A stretch of DNA of 57,391 nt from a bacterium. GTDB lineage: Bacteria; Patescibacteriota; Minisyncoccia; UBA6257; GWB1-50-10. The position numbers and the translations under genes were made by a program. Every line of letters starts with the position of its first letter. The first letter of the stretch is position 1. Positions 17,114 through 23,874 of this stretch are shown here, one piece after another. Below the pieces are notes generated by a model. The model saw only the letters and a list, made by a program, of their open reading frames with translations. It was not told the DNA's origin and searched no databases. The DNA lies in contig JAKAHO010000001.1 in NCBI GenBank assembly GCA_021814835.1, positions 2,225-59,615 of the forward strand, in the 5' to 3' direction.

Positions 17114-17581
17114 ATGGTCACAGAAATTGCGGATGAAAAGATAAAGAAAGAAGCGATGGTGTTCATCAAAAATAGGAAACTTGCGGTAATTTCAACAGTT
17201 TCATTGGATGGGAAACCGGAATCGGCAATGGTCCTGTATTTTATTGATGATGATAACAATTTATTTTTCATCACGCGGAACGACACCAGAAAGGCGGCAA
17301 ACATCGCGCAGAATAAAAACGTGTCCCTGGTAATTAGCACAGAACTCGGCCCATCAACCATGCAAATGTCGGGCGAGGCGGAACGCATCGAAGAAGCGGG
17401 CAAACAAAATGAATTTCTCGCGAACCTCACAAAAGATACCATACTGCAAGCGCTCTATTATGGTCCATTTTTGAGTCTTATGGGCGTAAACTTTTCGCTC
17501 TACAAGATAAAAATCACATGGGCGCGGTGGTTGACGCTTGATTTGAAGGGATTGCGCGAGGTGTATTACCAGATAATCTAG
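17114..17581 (+). CDS. pyridoxamine 5'-phosphate oxidase-family (split-barrel flavin-binding) protein
   Basis: 155 residues with the split-barrel pattern KLAVISTVSLDGKPESAMVLYFIDDDNNLFFIT followed by TRKAANIAQNKNVSLVI. Relatives bind FMN, F420 or heme and have varied roles; a true PdxH role is unlikely because the usual C-terminal dimer and PLP residues are not evident. Monocistronic, with a leaderless-type promoter and its own terminator. Confidence 0.85.
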   Translation: MVTEIADEKIKKEAMVFIKNRKLAVISTVSLDGKPESAMVLYFIDDDNNLFFITRNDTRKAANIAQNKNVSLVISTELGPSTMQMSGEAERIEEAGKQNEFLANLTKDTILQALYYGPFLSLMGVNFSLYKIKITWARWLTLDLKGLREVYYQII

Positions 17582-17592
17582 AAGAAATAAAA

Positions 17593-17626
17593 ACAAAGAC
17601 CTGAAATAAATCAGGTCTTTGTTTTG
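17593..17626 (+). terminator. terminator after the split-barrel protein gene
   Basis: ACAAAGACCTGA and TCAGGTCTTTGT form a 12-bp stem followed by TTTTG. Confidence 0.85.
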
Positions 17627-17678
17627 TATAACTTGTATATCGGTGAAAGGTCGAATCAATACGTTTAAAAATACACAC

Positions 17679-17684
17679 TATAAT
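17679..17684 (+). promoter_or_regulatory. -10 box TATAAT, leaderless promoter
   Basis: A consensus TATAAT ends 4 bases before the ATG at 17689. Confidence 0.55.
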
Positions 17685-17688
17685 AACC

Positions 17689-18291
17689 ATGAACAAAAAA
17701 TTAGCAACAAAAATAATCAGAAATGCATCAATCGGGGTAATTTCACTTTCACTCTTGGGCGCGGGCGCGGCGTTTGCACAGACCGACGGGGGAACTTCAA
17801 CAATTTCGGGCGGGGCGGCGGCAATCGCTCCCAGAACGCAGACTCCATATCAAGCGGCAATCGCAAAAGCAAGAGCGGACAGAAAAACGGCGGTAGATTC
17901 CGCGCGCGAAACACGCAACGCAGCAATTAAATCTGCGCAGGATGCGTATAGGACTGCAATTACAGCGGCGGACGCAGCATATAAGTCGGCGGTAGGCGAT
18001 GCACAGTCATCACGAAAAGCAAATGAGGAGGCAGCAACGCAAAAAGTCCTCCAGGCAAGGGCAGCAAGAAAAGCGGCGGTAGATTCCGCGCGCGAAACAC
18101 GCAACGCAGCAATCGTGGCAGCAAGGCAGGCGCGTGATGCGGCAATCACGACCGCTACCACAGACAAGTCGGCAACAGAACGCGGCGCGGCGAATGACGC
18201 GTATCGCGCAGCGGTTAAATCCGCAAACGCGGCTTACAAGTCGGCAATAGATGCGGCAAATACCGCATACAAACAGGCGATTGCGCAGTAA
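17689..18291 (+). CDS. secreted Ala-rich helical repeat protein
   Basis: 200 residues. A Sec signal peptide (about 1-31, ending GAGAAFAQ) precedes a long Ala/Lys/Arg-rich region with near-heptad or 11-residue periodicity (AYKSAVGDA, AYRAAVKSA, AYKSAIDAA), predicted as one long helix or coiled coil. The block AVDSARETRNAAI occurs twice, and its DNA is repeated almost exactly at about 17889-17926 and 18072-18112, a recent internal duplication. It probably forms a fibre-like or cell-surface structure; the function is unknown. Confidence 0.75.
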   Translation: MNKKLATKIIRNASIGVISLSLLGAGAAFAQTDGGTSTISGGAAAIAPRTQTPYQAAIAKARADRKTAVDSARETRNAAIKSAQDAYRTAITAADAAYKSAVGDAQSSRKANEEAATQKVLQARAARKAAVDSARETRNAAIVAARQARDAAITTATTDKSATERGAANDAYRAAVKSANAAYKSAIDAANTAYKQAIAQ

Positions 18292-18310
18292 TCTTCGGTA
18301 ATAAGTTGAA

Positions 18311-18340
18311 AAAAACACCCCGCGCGTACGGGGTGTTTTT
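18311..18340 (+). terminator. terminator after the Ala-rich protein gene
   Basis: AAAAACACCCCGCGCGTACGGGGTGTTTTT: a stem with flanking A and T runs. Confidence 0.85.
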
Positions 18341-18392
18341 GGTATACTGATATAAGAAAGGTCGGTTGCACAACACACGATTTATTAAAACT

Positions 18393-18533
18393 ATGGAAAG
18401 TACTATTTGGATTACCGGATGGCTATTTGCAATCGGATACCTTCGCCTTCCATTCTGGAAGGGAGTTGCGGCGCTGATATTGTGGCCGTACTACCTTGGA
18501 GGAGCAGCGTACCGTCATTGGCACAAATCATAA
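18393..18533 (+). CDS. small single-pass or hairpin membrane protein
   Basis: 46 residues, Trp/Leu/Gly-rich (begins MESTIWITGWLFAIGYLRL, ends with HWHKS), mostly hydrophobic. A TATACT box lies about 45 bases upstream and a terminator follows. Coding is inferred from the open frame, hydrophobic pattern and isolation between two terminators; function unknown. Confidence 0.5.
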   Translation: MESTIWITGWLFAIGYLRLPFWKGVAALILWPYYLGGAAYRHWHKS

Positions 18534-18556
18534 AAATATAAGCGAATCAAAAAAAT

Positions 18557-18587
18557 GAGGCCATCCACGTATTCCGTGAATGGCCTC
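18557..18587 (-). terminator. terminator of the beta-barrel gene
   Basis: GAGGCCATTCACGG and CCGTGGATGGCCTC-like arms (one mismatch) followed on the - strand by TTTTTTT. Confidence 0.8.
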
Positions 18588-18592
18588 TTGAA

Positions 18593-19279
18593 TCAGTACC
18601 AGTCGAGCCCCGCCCAGACGGCGGCAATCTGCGAGGTGTTCGCTCGGTGCTTGCCCCCGAAGTAACGCTGCTGGGAGTAGTCGGCATTCACCGTAAGGTG
18701 AAGGTTCTTGCCAAGCAGAACGGCGTAGCCGATGCCGGTGAGAAGATTGCCTCCGCCGTCATACTTCGCGTGGCTGCCGGAAACCACGTCCCGATGCGAA
18801 ACCCCGGAAAGACCGAGACCGTTGCGAAGGAAAAAGCCGTCTTTCCACGGGAAAAGCGTGGTGACGAGATTCACGTTCGTAACAATGAGCTCGGTCGGGT
18901 AGCACGCGGTATCCGAAAACGACCTGAACCCGGTTACGTCGAGTCCCAGGAGAATCCTGGACGTGAGCGTCTTCCCGACCTTGAAGTTCAGGTACCGAAG
19001 GGGGAAATCGCGGGAGGACGTACTGTTCCAACCGCGCATCTTCCCCGTCGAACCGTTCTCGGCGTATGTGCCGCTCCCTCCGCCGAGTCCGAAACCGATG
19101 TACCAGCTGTCGCGCTGGAACTCGGCCCTCTTGGAAGAGGGGATGGACGGAGGCGGCCCCGCGTCGTCGTACTCCGACGGGCGAGGATAGGTTGCGGGCG
19201 GAATGACTTGCGCCATCGCGGGCAACGCGAGACTGCAGAACAAAATGAACGCAAACAGCTTCGAAAGCATGTGTGCCAT
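18593..19279 (-). CDS. secreted outer-membrane-type beta-barrel protein (predicted)
   Basis: 228 residues. A Sec signal peptide (MLSKLFAFILFCSLALPAMAQ) is followed by a Pro-rich linker and alternating amphipathic strands: WYIGFGLGGGSGTY, PLRYLNFKVGK, ILLGLDVTGF, GFFLRNGLGLSG, HLTVNADYSQQRYF, ending AVWAGLDWY with an aromatic C-terminal residue, as in OmpA/OprF-like barrels. The gene is GC-rich, has a TTGACC-17-TATCAT promoter and a strong GGAGGAGG site, unlike most neighbours. An outer-membrane barrel is unexpected in a monoderm CPR cell, so transfer is likely and its location is unclear. ATG 19279 is chosen from the 6-base spacing to the ribosome site. Confidence 0.7.
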   Translation of the reverse strand: MAHMLSKLFAFILFCSLALPAMAQVIPPATYPRPSEYDDAGPPPSIPSSKRAEFQRDSWYIGFGLGGGSGTYAENGSTGKMRGWNSTSSRDFPLRYLNFKVGKTLTSRILLGLDVTGFRSFSDTACYPTELIVTNVNLVTTLFPWKDGFFLRNGLGLSGVSHRDVVSGSHAKYDGGGNLLTGIGYAVLLGKNLHLTVNADYSQQRYFGGKHRANTSQIAAVWAGLDWY

Positions 19280-19345
19280 TGACTGCCTCCTCCTTCGTAT
19301 TTCCGTGTGATTGACCGGAATGGTATGAGTGAAATAACTGCAAAT

Positions 19346-19374
19346 ATGATATCATTTTTCTATGATTGGGTCAA
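19346..19374 (-). promoter_or_regulatory. promoter of the beta-barrel gene
   Basis: On the - strand TTGACC, 17-base spacer, TATCAT; a leader of about 60 bases ends in GGAGGAGG. Confidence 0.7.
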
Positions 19375-19469
19375 GACGCCCTCAAACTGAGTAGGGGAAT
19401 GCCGGCTATATATAACATTGAGGCCATTGTGATAAAATAGGGAAGTAGGAAAAAAAAATAACTAAATAT

Positions 19470-19886
19470 ATGCACAAACAGATTCATAAGCACGTTTCGA
19501 ATTGGCAGTCGTGGGCGCCGTACATTCAGAGCGCATTGCGCATCGTTGCCGCATTGCTCTTTACGCTTGTCGGCACGTCAAAATTATTCGCGTTTCCAAT
19601 CGGCGCAATGCAAGGAGGGGGCGCCGTTCCGCTCTACTCGCTTATGGGTCTCGCGGGTTTCCTTGAAGCATTCGGGGGGTTAATGATGCTCTTTGGCCTC
19701 TTTACGCGTCCCATCGCATTTGTTCTCTCGGGAGAAATGGCGGTTGCGTACTTCCTTGCGCACTTCTCGCGGAGCATTTGGCCGATGATGAACGGGGGCA
19801 CGGACGCCATCCTCTTCTGCTTCATTTGGCTCTACTTCTCTTCGGCGGGCGCGGGCCCTTGGAGTCTCGACGCAATAAGAAAATAA
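19470..19886 (+). CDS. DoxX-family membrane protein
   Basis: 138 residues with four predicted membrane helices and the DoxX pattern: ALRIVAALLFTLVGTSKLF, MGLAGFLEAFGGLMMLFG, RPIAFVLSGEMAVAYFLAH. DoxX proteins are linked to redox stress or quinone-related roles without a fixed reaction. Monocistronic with its own terminator. Confidence 0.88.
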   Translation: MHKQIHKHVSNWQSWAPYIQSALRIVAALLFTLVGTSKLFAFPIGAMQGGGAVPLYSLMGLAGFLEAFGGLMMLFGLFTRPIAFVLSGEMAVAYFLAHFSRSIWPMMNGGTDAILFCFIWLYFSSAGAGPWSLDAIRK

Positions 19887-19901
19887 CCCCTTGGCATCGC
19901 G

Positions 19902-19940
19902 CCCCCTATTCGCAATTTAAGCGAATAGGGGGTTTTTATT
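19902..19940 (+). terminator. terminator after doxX
   Basis: CCCCCTATTCGC pairs with GCGAATAGGGGG, followed by TTTTTATT. Confidence 0.9.
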
Positions 19941-19949
19941 TATTAATTT

Positions 19950-20342
19950 CTATCGGATTCCTGTGTCGCAGGGAATTGCGTACCCGTTCAGTACGGGCGA
20001 TTGCGCGATAATCGTTATCGGCGAACAACGCGGATACACCGCGCCTCCGCCCGCCTCAATTGTATACGTTCCATAGGGAACAATGAGCCTAAAAGTTCCG
20101 TCGGCTCCTGTGCGCGTAGTGCCGACTACCGAATTGCCATCGAGCGCCTGAATGTCCGTCTCGTACCCCTTCGGCGCGCAACGCGGGTCGGGCGGAATCC
20201 GCTCAACGGGGCAAACAGGCGAGAGCGTTACTCTTCCGGTAATGACCGCATGCATCACATTTCTCACGTTCATTTTATAAATACTAAATCCGGCTCCGAG
20301 GAGTATGGCTGCCGCGAACAGTGCGATAAGCACTTTGTTCAT
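19950..20342 (-). CDS. membrane-anchored protein with carboxypeptidase-regulatory-like (prealbumin) fold
   Basis: 130 residues. One N-terminal membrane segment (VLIALFAAAILLGAGFSIY) precedes a beta-sandwich domain with VTLSPVCPVERIPPDPRCAP, a motif recurrent in CPR surface proteins, and GADGTFRLIVPYGTYTIEAGG, the carboxypeptidase D regulatory-like pattern. Three of four cysteines lie in pairs likely to form disulfides outside the cell. Probably a surface adhesion or scaffold module. Confidence 0.75.
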   Translation of the reverse strand: MNKVLIALFAAAILLGAGFSIYKMNVRNVMHAVITGRVTLSPVCPVERIPPDPRCAPKGYETDIQALDGNSVVGTTRTGADGTFRLIVPYGTYTIEAGGGAVYPRCSPITIIAQSPVLNGYAIPCDTGIR

Positions 20343-20359
20343 CTCTTTAATAATATCAC

Positions 20360-20581
20360 TCAGCCCCTCAACAATGTCGCGATATAGAGGGCTTCAACTT
20401 TTTCCCTTGCCCACAAAGTTTTCCGCAAAAAAGTGAGACTCGATTTAATGCTCGGGTTATTCGTGAAACACTTTATGGCGATGCGCGTTCCAAGTTCCTC
20501 CCAGCCGTATTGTTCCAATAAAAACTCAAGAATAGATTCGAGCGTCTTGCCGTGGAGCGGGTCGTTCGAGGGCGTAGCCAT
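20360..20581 (-). CDS. VF530-family (DUF2132) small DNA-binding protein
   Basis: 73 residues matching the VF530 family over its full length: DPLHGKTLESILEFLLEQYG, then CFTNNPSIKSSLTFLRKTLWAREKVEALY. The family has a helical fold with proposed DNA binding. Its ATG overlaps the stop of the upstream pyrophosphohydrolase gene (TAATG on the - strand). Confidence 0.9.
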   Translation of the reverse strand: MATPSNDPLHGKTLESILEFLLEQYGWEELGTRIAIKCFTNNPSIKSSLTFLRKTLWAREKVEALYIATLLRG

Positions 20582-20991
20582 TATACGAGGTCCGCTAAAT
20601 CCGGCTTGTGGTAATTGGGGCCTTTGAGTACTTTGCCGTCCTCGCGGTAAATCGGCTTTCCGTCCTCGCCGAGCTTGCTCATATTGGATTCGTGCACGCG
20701 CACGAACGCCTCATCAAGTTTCTCTAGGGGCTTCACCGATACCGAAGTGCCCGAGAGCACCACCTGCACGTCCGAGAGTTCTTTCAGCATATTTACGTAC
20801 AGCGCATGGGGGACGGGCGTGCCCGCTTCGAGGTGCGCAATCGCGGCATCAATATCCGCAAACAATTCTTTTGTTTCTTCATCGATAAGCGAGCGGCGCA
20901 ATTTCAACAATTTCACCGTCGGCTCAGCATTCACCTCAACGCCGAATGCGTCGTGGAATTCTTTAATATAATCCTCCCGCGTCTTCTTCAT
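20581..20991 (-). CDS. all-alpha NTP pyrophosphohydrolase (MazG/HisE-like)
   Basis: 136 residues. REDYIKEFHDAFGV, ELSDVQVVLSGTSV and HESNMSKLGEDGKPIYREDGKVLKG are hallmarks of the phosphoribosyl-ATP pyrophosphatase-like/MazG superfamily; acidic helix pairs (DEETKELFADID) would bind Mg2+. It probably cleaves a non-canonical nucleoside triphosphate. MKKTRE at 20991 is taken as start; a longer frame upstream runs through a terminator hairpin. Translationally coupled to the VF530 gene. Confidence 0.87.
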   Translation of the reverse strand: MKKTREDYIKEFHDAFGVEVNAEPTVKLLKLRRSLIDEETKELFADIDAAIAHLEAGTPVPHALYVNMLKELSDVQVVLSGTSVSVKPLEKLDEAFVRVHESNMSKLGEDGKPIYREDGKVLKGPNYHKPDLADLV

Positions 20992-21010
20992 GTGTCTCAG
21001 TATATCAAAA

Positions 21011-21032
21011 AATCCGCCAAAGGGCGGATTTT
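21011..21032 (-). terminator. terminator after the small membrane protein gene
   Basis: AATCCGCC/GGCGGATT stem with T-run on the - strand. Confidence 0.8.
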
Positions 21033-21034
21033 GG

Positions 21035-21304
21035 TTATTCCTTTTCCTTGCCCCAGCTCCAGCGGGGCTTTTCGCCTTTCCAATAGGCGAGCGCGAGTAA
21101 AAGCAACGCAAGTACAAACGTCTGCGGAATGACATTAAGGAGAGTGTCGCTCGCCGAGTGCGAATCTCCATCAATTCTATTGGCATTCAAGGCCACCAGC
21201 ACCACAAACACCGCAACGGAAAACCACCCCTGCCACGTTATGGGAGTCCAGCCCCATCCATACCTCTTCCTCTTAAACCAAAGTTTTTTAGGCGTGTCGG
21301 TCAT
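21035..21304 (-). CDS. small two-helix membrane protein
   Basis: 89 residues: a basic N-terminus (PKKLWFKRKRYGWGWTPITW), helix one (GWFSVAVFVVLVALNA), a short loop, helix two (TFVLALLLLALAYW) and a charged tail. Resembles small CPR membrane proteins with the same YGWGWTP motif; no function known to me. Confidence 0.7.
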   Translation of the reverse strand: MTDTPKKLWFKRKRYGWGWTPITWQGWFSVAVFVVLVALNANRIDGDSHSASDTLLNVIPQTFVLALLLLALAYWKGEKPRWSWGKEKE

Positions 21305-21357
21305 TACTTCTATTTTACATCATTGGAAAAAAATCAGCGCATTTTAAATAAAACAAC

Positions 21358-21380
21358 ACCCACTACATTGTAGTGGGTTT
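21358..21380 (-). terminator. terminator of the 116-aa unknown gene
   Basis: ACCCACTACA/TGTAGTGGGT perfect stem; on the - strand followed by a T-rich stretch. Confidence 0.75.
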
Positions 21381-21417
21381 AATCGGCTCCTTTCCTTGGT
21401 AGGTTGCGAGTGAGCGA

Positions 21418-21768
21418 CTAGCGGCCCCCGATGATGATGCGGTTCATCTCCCGCTCGATCTCCTTGCGCGGGAGGTTGCCGTGGCGCGCCGAGTCGATGA
21501 TGTGCGTCTCGATCATCGCCATGTAGCCGACGGCGGTGGGCGGGTCGAGCAGGAAGTCCGCGAACCACTCCTCGCACAGCTCGGTCTCGGACCCCTCGTC
21601 CATCAGGCACCGCTCGTCCTTCGGGAGCTGCTCCAGGGCGTTCCTCGCCTCGTGCCGCCGCGCCAGCTTCCGGAGGTACTTCACGAAGTCGACCTCGTTG
21701 GAAACGGCGAGCTTGAGGAACTGCAGACCGACGCGAACCTCCAACACGTACTCGGCACGCTTGCTCAT
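21418..21768 (-). CDS. unknown soluble protein (116 aa), GC-rich accessory gene
   Basis: 116 residues, charged and mostly helical, no signal peptide or membrane helix. Notable stretches are VDFVKYLRKLARRHEARNALEQLPKDE and ERCLMDEGSETELCEEWF. It has a consensus promoter (TTGACA-16-TATAAT), a leader with a GGGGC-loop-GCCCC hairpin and GGAAAGG before the ATG. The same leader layout precedes the gene ending at 21921. No family recognised. Confidence 0.65.
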   Translation of the reverse strand: MSKRAEYVLEVRVGLQFLKLAVSNEVDFVKYLRKLARRHEARNALEQLPKDERCLMDEGSETELCEEWFADFLLDPPTAVGYMAMIETHIIDSARHGNLPRKEIEREMNRIIIGGR

Positions 21769-21822
21769 AACTACCTTTCCGGGGCTTTGCCCCTATTCGG
21801 TTGTAAAGCTCAATACGAAAAC

Positions 21823-21850
21823 ATTATAGCACAACATTCATATTTGTCAA
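21823..21850 (-). promoter_or_regulatory. consensus sigma70 promoter, twin cassette 1
   Basis: On the - strand TTGACA, 16-base spacer, TATAAT. The spacer ends TTGTGC, as in the promoter at 22448-22475. A GGGGCAAAGCCCC hairpin follows just before the ribosome site. Confidence 0.8.
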
Positions 21851-21865
21851 TACTCCATAAATAAA

Positions 21866-21916
21866 AGACCGCATCAGACGAACTTCCGAACGGGGTCGGA
21901 ATCGTTTCTGATGCGG
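21866..21916 (-). terminator. two-part terminator of the 156-aa unknown gene
   Basis: On the - strand CCGCATCAGA pairs with TCTGATGCGG, enclosing an inner hairpin TTCCGACC/GGTTCGGAA-like, then TCTTTTATTT. Confidence 0.75.
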
Positions 21917-21920
21917 GTTG

Positions 21921-22391
21921 CTATGATGGGAGCTGACTCAGGTCGAGCATGTCGCTGGCAATCTTCGTCCAGTTCATGTCTCGCACCTCGTCGCAGGTCG
22001 CGCCGCGAATCCCATCAAGCATGTCCTGCAGGTACTGCTGGTCGGAACAGCGCGCGCCGTGAAACATCTCGTGAAGCCACAGACCCTCTTCGAGTTTGCC
22101 GCCGCCCATCCCGCCAGTCACGACATTTTCTTCATTGCCGGTAACGAGGTAGACCAGGCGGCCGCCGCCCTTGTTGCTGCTCCACGCAAGCTTGTCGAGA
22201 CGAACGAGCAAATCGTAAATCCTCGACTTCGGGCCGACCAGATTCCACGGAACCGTGAGAAAAATCTGTCCGCCCCAGTCACCTTCGAAAACCAGCCAGC
22301 ATGGACCGTTTCCGAGTTCTGCCTTGCACTGATCGAGAAGACCCTTCAGACCCAACTCGTGAAAATGGGGGACGGTTTCCTGAACTTGCAT
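21921..22391 (-). CDS. unknown soluble protein (156 aa), GC-rich accessory gene
   Basis: 156 residues, no signal peptide. Features include CWLVFEGDWGGQIFLTVPW, RLDKLAWSSNKGGGRLVYLVTG and EEGLWLHEMFHGARCSDQQY; the HEMFHG stretch resembles an HExxH-like metal motif but is not canonical. The start at 22391 follows AGAGAGG; the in-frame extension upstream runs through the leader hairpin. No family recognised. Confidence 0.65.
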   Translation of the reverse strand: MQVQETVPHFHELGLKGLLDQCKAELGNGPCWLVFEGDWGGQIFLTVPWNLVGPKSRIYDLLVRLDKLAWSSNKGGGRLVYLVTGNEENVVTGGMGGGKLEEGLWLHEMFHGARCSDQQYLQDMLDGIRGATCDEVRDMNWTKIASDMLDLSQLPS

Positions 22392-22447
22392 TTGAATGCC
22401 TCTCTGGGGCAACGCCCCCATTGAATTTTTAAAGCAAATCTAAAAAC

Positions 22448-22475
22448 ATTATAGCACAATATTAAAATTTGTCAA
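22448..22475 (-). promoter_or_regulatory. consensus sigma70 promoter, twin cassette 2
   Basis: On the - strand TTGACA, 16-base spacer, TATAAT, followed by a GGGGCGTTGCCCC hairpin before AGAGAGG. Closely similar to 21823-21850. Confidence 0.8.
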
Positions 22476-22551
22476 TCATTGGATTCAAAGCAATGTCAGC
22501 AACGAAACAACCCTGGATTTCCCGCCCTTTTTGTTGTTAAATGAAGGACAT

Positions 22552-22570
22552 TGGGGGATCGTCTAATGGT
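22552..22570 (+). pseudogene. 5' fragment (nt 1-19) of a broken tRNA-Gln
   Basis: TGGGGGATCGTCTAATGGT is identical to the first 19 bases of the intact tRNA-Gln at 22638. The matching 3' part (nt 19-71) lies at 22757-22809, so together they make one tRNA-Gln interrupted in the D-loop. Confidence 0.75.
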
Positions 22571-22601
22571 TGCGCTGCGCTTGTCACCGCACTGCGTTCG
22601 G

Positions 22602-22637
22602 AACCATAATTCATAAGCACGCATTTGTGCACATTGC
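22602..22637. repeat. left arm of inverted repeat enclosing tRNA-Gln
   Basis: Includes AATTCATAAGCA and GCACATTGC, which pair with GCAATGTGC and TTATGAATT on the other side of the tRNA (22708-22733), giving about 24 bp of helix with small bulges. Confidence 0.7.
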
Positions 22638-22708
22638 TGGGGGATCGTCTAATGGTAGGACAGCGGCCTTTGAAGCCGTGAATCGGGGTTCGAATCCCTG
22701 TCCCCCAG
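22638..22708 (+). tRNA. tRNA-Gln (TTG anticodon)
   Basis: 71-nt cloverleaf: acceptor TGGGGGA with TCCCCCA and discriminator G; D-arm GTC...GAC; anticodon arm GCGGC-CTTTGAA-GCCGT with anticodon TTG; T-arm CGGGG-TTCGAAT-CCCTG. CCA is not encoded. It is nested inside a broken second copy of the same tRNA and flanked by an inverted repeat. Confidence 0.95.
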
Positions 22709-22733
22709 CAATGTGCGGAAATGCTTATGAATT
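22708..22733. repeat. right arm of inverted repeat enclosing tRNA-Gln
   Basis: GCAATGTGC, GG, AAATGC and TTATGAATT are complementary to the left arm 22602-22637. Confidence 0.7.
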
Positions 22734-22756
22734 CTGTTCCCTCACTTCGTTAGCGA

Positions 22757-22809
22757 TAGGACAGCGGCCTTTGAAGCCGTGAATCGGGGTTCGAATCCCT
22801 GTCCCCCAG
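22757..22809 (+). pseudogene. 3' fragment (nt 19-71) of a broken tRNA-Gln
   Basis: Identical to nt 19-71 of the intact tRNA-Gln, including anticodon arm, T-arm, the 3' acceptor strand and the discriminator base, but preceded by unrelated sequence in place of the 5' acceptor strand and D-stem. Confidence 0.75.
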
Positions 22810-22843
22810 CATCGCCAAAACAAAGCACCCCTTGCGGGTGTAT

Positions 22844-22873
22844 TTTGACAACCGCAATTCTCCGTGGCATTTT
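22844..22873 (+). promoter_or_regulatory. possible promoter of the zinc-ribbon-like 77-aa gene
   Basis: TTGACA at 22844 with a weak -10 (CATTTT) 18 bases later. The ribosome site GGAGGTGG follows. Confidence 0.4.
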
Positions 22874-22909
22874 GATTTTAGCTCCAATCGTATCTGACGG
22901 AGGTGGCAC

Positions 22910-23143
22910 ATGGCGAAAGTCCGATTGTGCTCAATCTGCGGGAAACCGCTCGCAGAGGTGAACTTTGCCATCAGAGATTTCTGCCCGAAAGAAACTGGCC
23001 CAGAATGGCTCTGGCGGCACATCGTCGGTGCGCTGACCATCGGTCTGAAACGGCGGAAGTACGCGGTCATCATTCCGGTCTGCCCGGAATGCGTCGAGGT
23101 GCGGCGCACGGCGAACATCGCAGGCGAGGAGGAAACCGCATGA
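22910..23143 (+). CDS. small CxxC zinc-binding protein
   Basis: 77 residues: RLCSICGKPL near the N-terminus and VCPECVEV near the C-terminus give two CxxC knuckles likely to hold one zinc. The middle is basic (IGLKRRKYAVII). GGAGGTGG lies ahead of the ATG. GC-rich like the other small accessory genes here. No family recognised. Confidence 0.65.
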   Translation: MAKVRLCSICGKPLAEVNFAIRDFCPKETGPEWLWRHIVGALTIGLKRRKYAVIIPVCPECVEVRRTANIAGEEETA

Positions 23144-23151
23144 AAAACTCA

Positions 23152-23176
23152 AAGCCCCGAAATTCGGGGCTTTTTG
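23152..23176 (+). terminator. terminator after the small CxxC gene
   Basis: AAGCCCCGAA/TTCGGGGCTT stem followed by TTTG; stem directly after the stop codon. Confidence 0.85.
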
Positions 23177-23220
23177 CTTTCTCGATTTTTGCGCAAATTA
23201 CCCCAACAAAAAAGTTTTGA

Positions 23221-23226
23221 TACAAT
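23221..23226 (+). promoter_or_regulatory. -10 box TACAAT, leaderless promoter
   Basis: TGATACAAT ends 6 bases before the ATG at 23233. Confidence 0.5.
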
Positions 23227-23232
23227 CAACAT

Positions 23233-23838
23233 ATGAGAAAAATAATTACCACAACTTTTATAACGATGGACGGTGTAATGCAGGCGCCAGGCGGGTCGGA
23301 AGAAGACACGACAGGAGGATTTGCGTACGGCGGGTGGCAAATGAAGTTTCCATCGGACAAAATGCTTGATGCAAAACTCGCCGAATTTATGCATATGCCG
23401 TTTGAATTACTCCTCGGCAAATTCACGTACGATATTTTTGCCTCGTACTGGCCTACGGCAAAAACAGACCTTGAGGTGGCAAATCCGTTTAACAGCACGA
23501 AAAAATATGTTGTATCGCACAAATCTTTTGAGCCTTCGTGGAAAAACTCGACCTGCATCACGGGCGATGTTGTATCCGAAATCAAAAAACTCAAGGAACA
23601 AAACGGTCCCGATTTGTGGGTGTGGGGGAGCGGGAATCTCATCCAAACCCTGCTCAAAAATGACCTCATCGACAGAATGCACCTCTGGATACACCCCATC
23701 ACAATTGGCAGCGGTAAACGGCTTTTTGCGGAAGGAACACAGCCCAGAAACTTTAAACTCATCGAATCAAAAATTTCCGCGACCGGCATCATCTTCACTA
23801 CATACGAGCCGAGCGGCATCCTACCCCCAAGCAAATAG
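23233..23838 (+). CDS. dihydrofolate reductase-family (RibD C-terminal-like) protein
   Basis: 201 residues: TTTFITMDGVMQAPGG at the N-terminus, LLLGKFTYDIFASYW, then VWGSGNLIQTLLKNDLIDRMHLWIHPITIGSGKRLF, the signature of the YwjB/YyaP branch of DHFR/RibD-like reductases. Probably an NADPH-dependent reductase; true folate reduction is not shown. Leaderless-type promoter. Confidence 0.9.
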   Translation: MRKIITTTFITMDGVMQAPGGSEEDTTGGFAYGGWQMKFPSDKMLDAKLAEFMHMPFELLLGKFTYDIFASYWPTAKTDLEVANPFNSTKKYVVSHKSFEPSWKNSTCITGDVVSEIKKLKEQNGPDLWVWGSGNLIQTLLKNDLIDRMHLWIHPITIGSGKRLFAEGTQPRNFKLIESKISATGIIFTTYEPSGILPPSK

Positions 23839-23874
23839 TTTCCAAAACCATTCATTCCGTGCGCAAAGCTTTAC

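Noticed and set aside
18647..19282. 211-codon open frame on the + strand
   Set aside because: Antisense to the beta-barrel gene, which has a signal peptide, promoter and ribosome site.
21921..22391. Metalloprotease call from HEMFHG
   Set aside because: The spacing does not fit HExxH and no third ligand or fold signature was seen.
22638..22708. tRNA-associated integration site with integrase
   Set aside because: The tRNA fragments suggest an insertion, but no integrase or attachment-site pair is present nearby.
22570..22782. Short open frame across the tRNA-Gln region
   Set aside because: It runs through a tRNA gene and its duplicate fragment; not coding.
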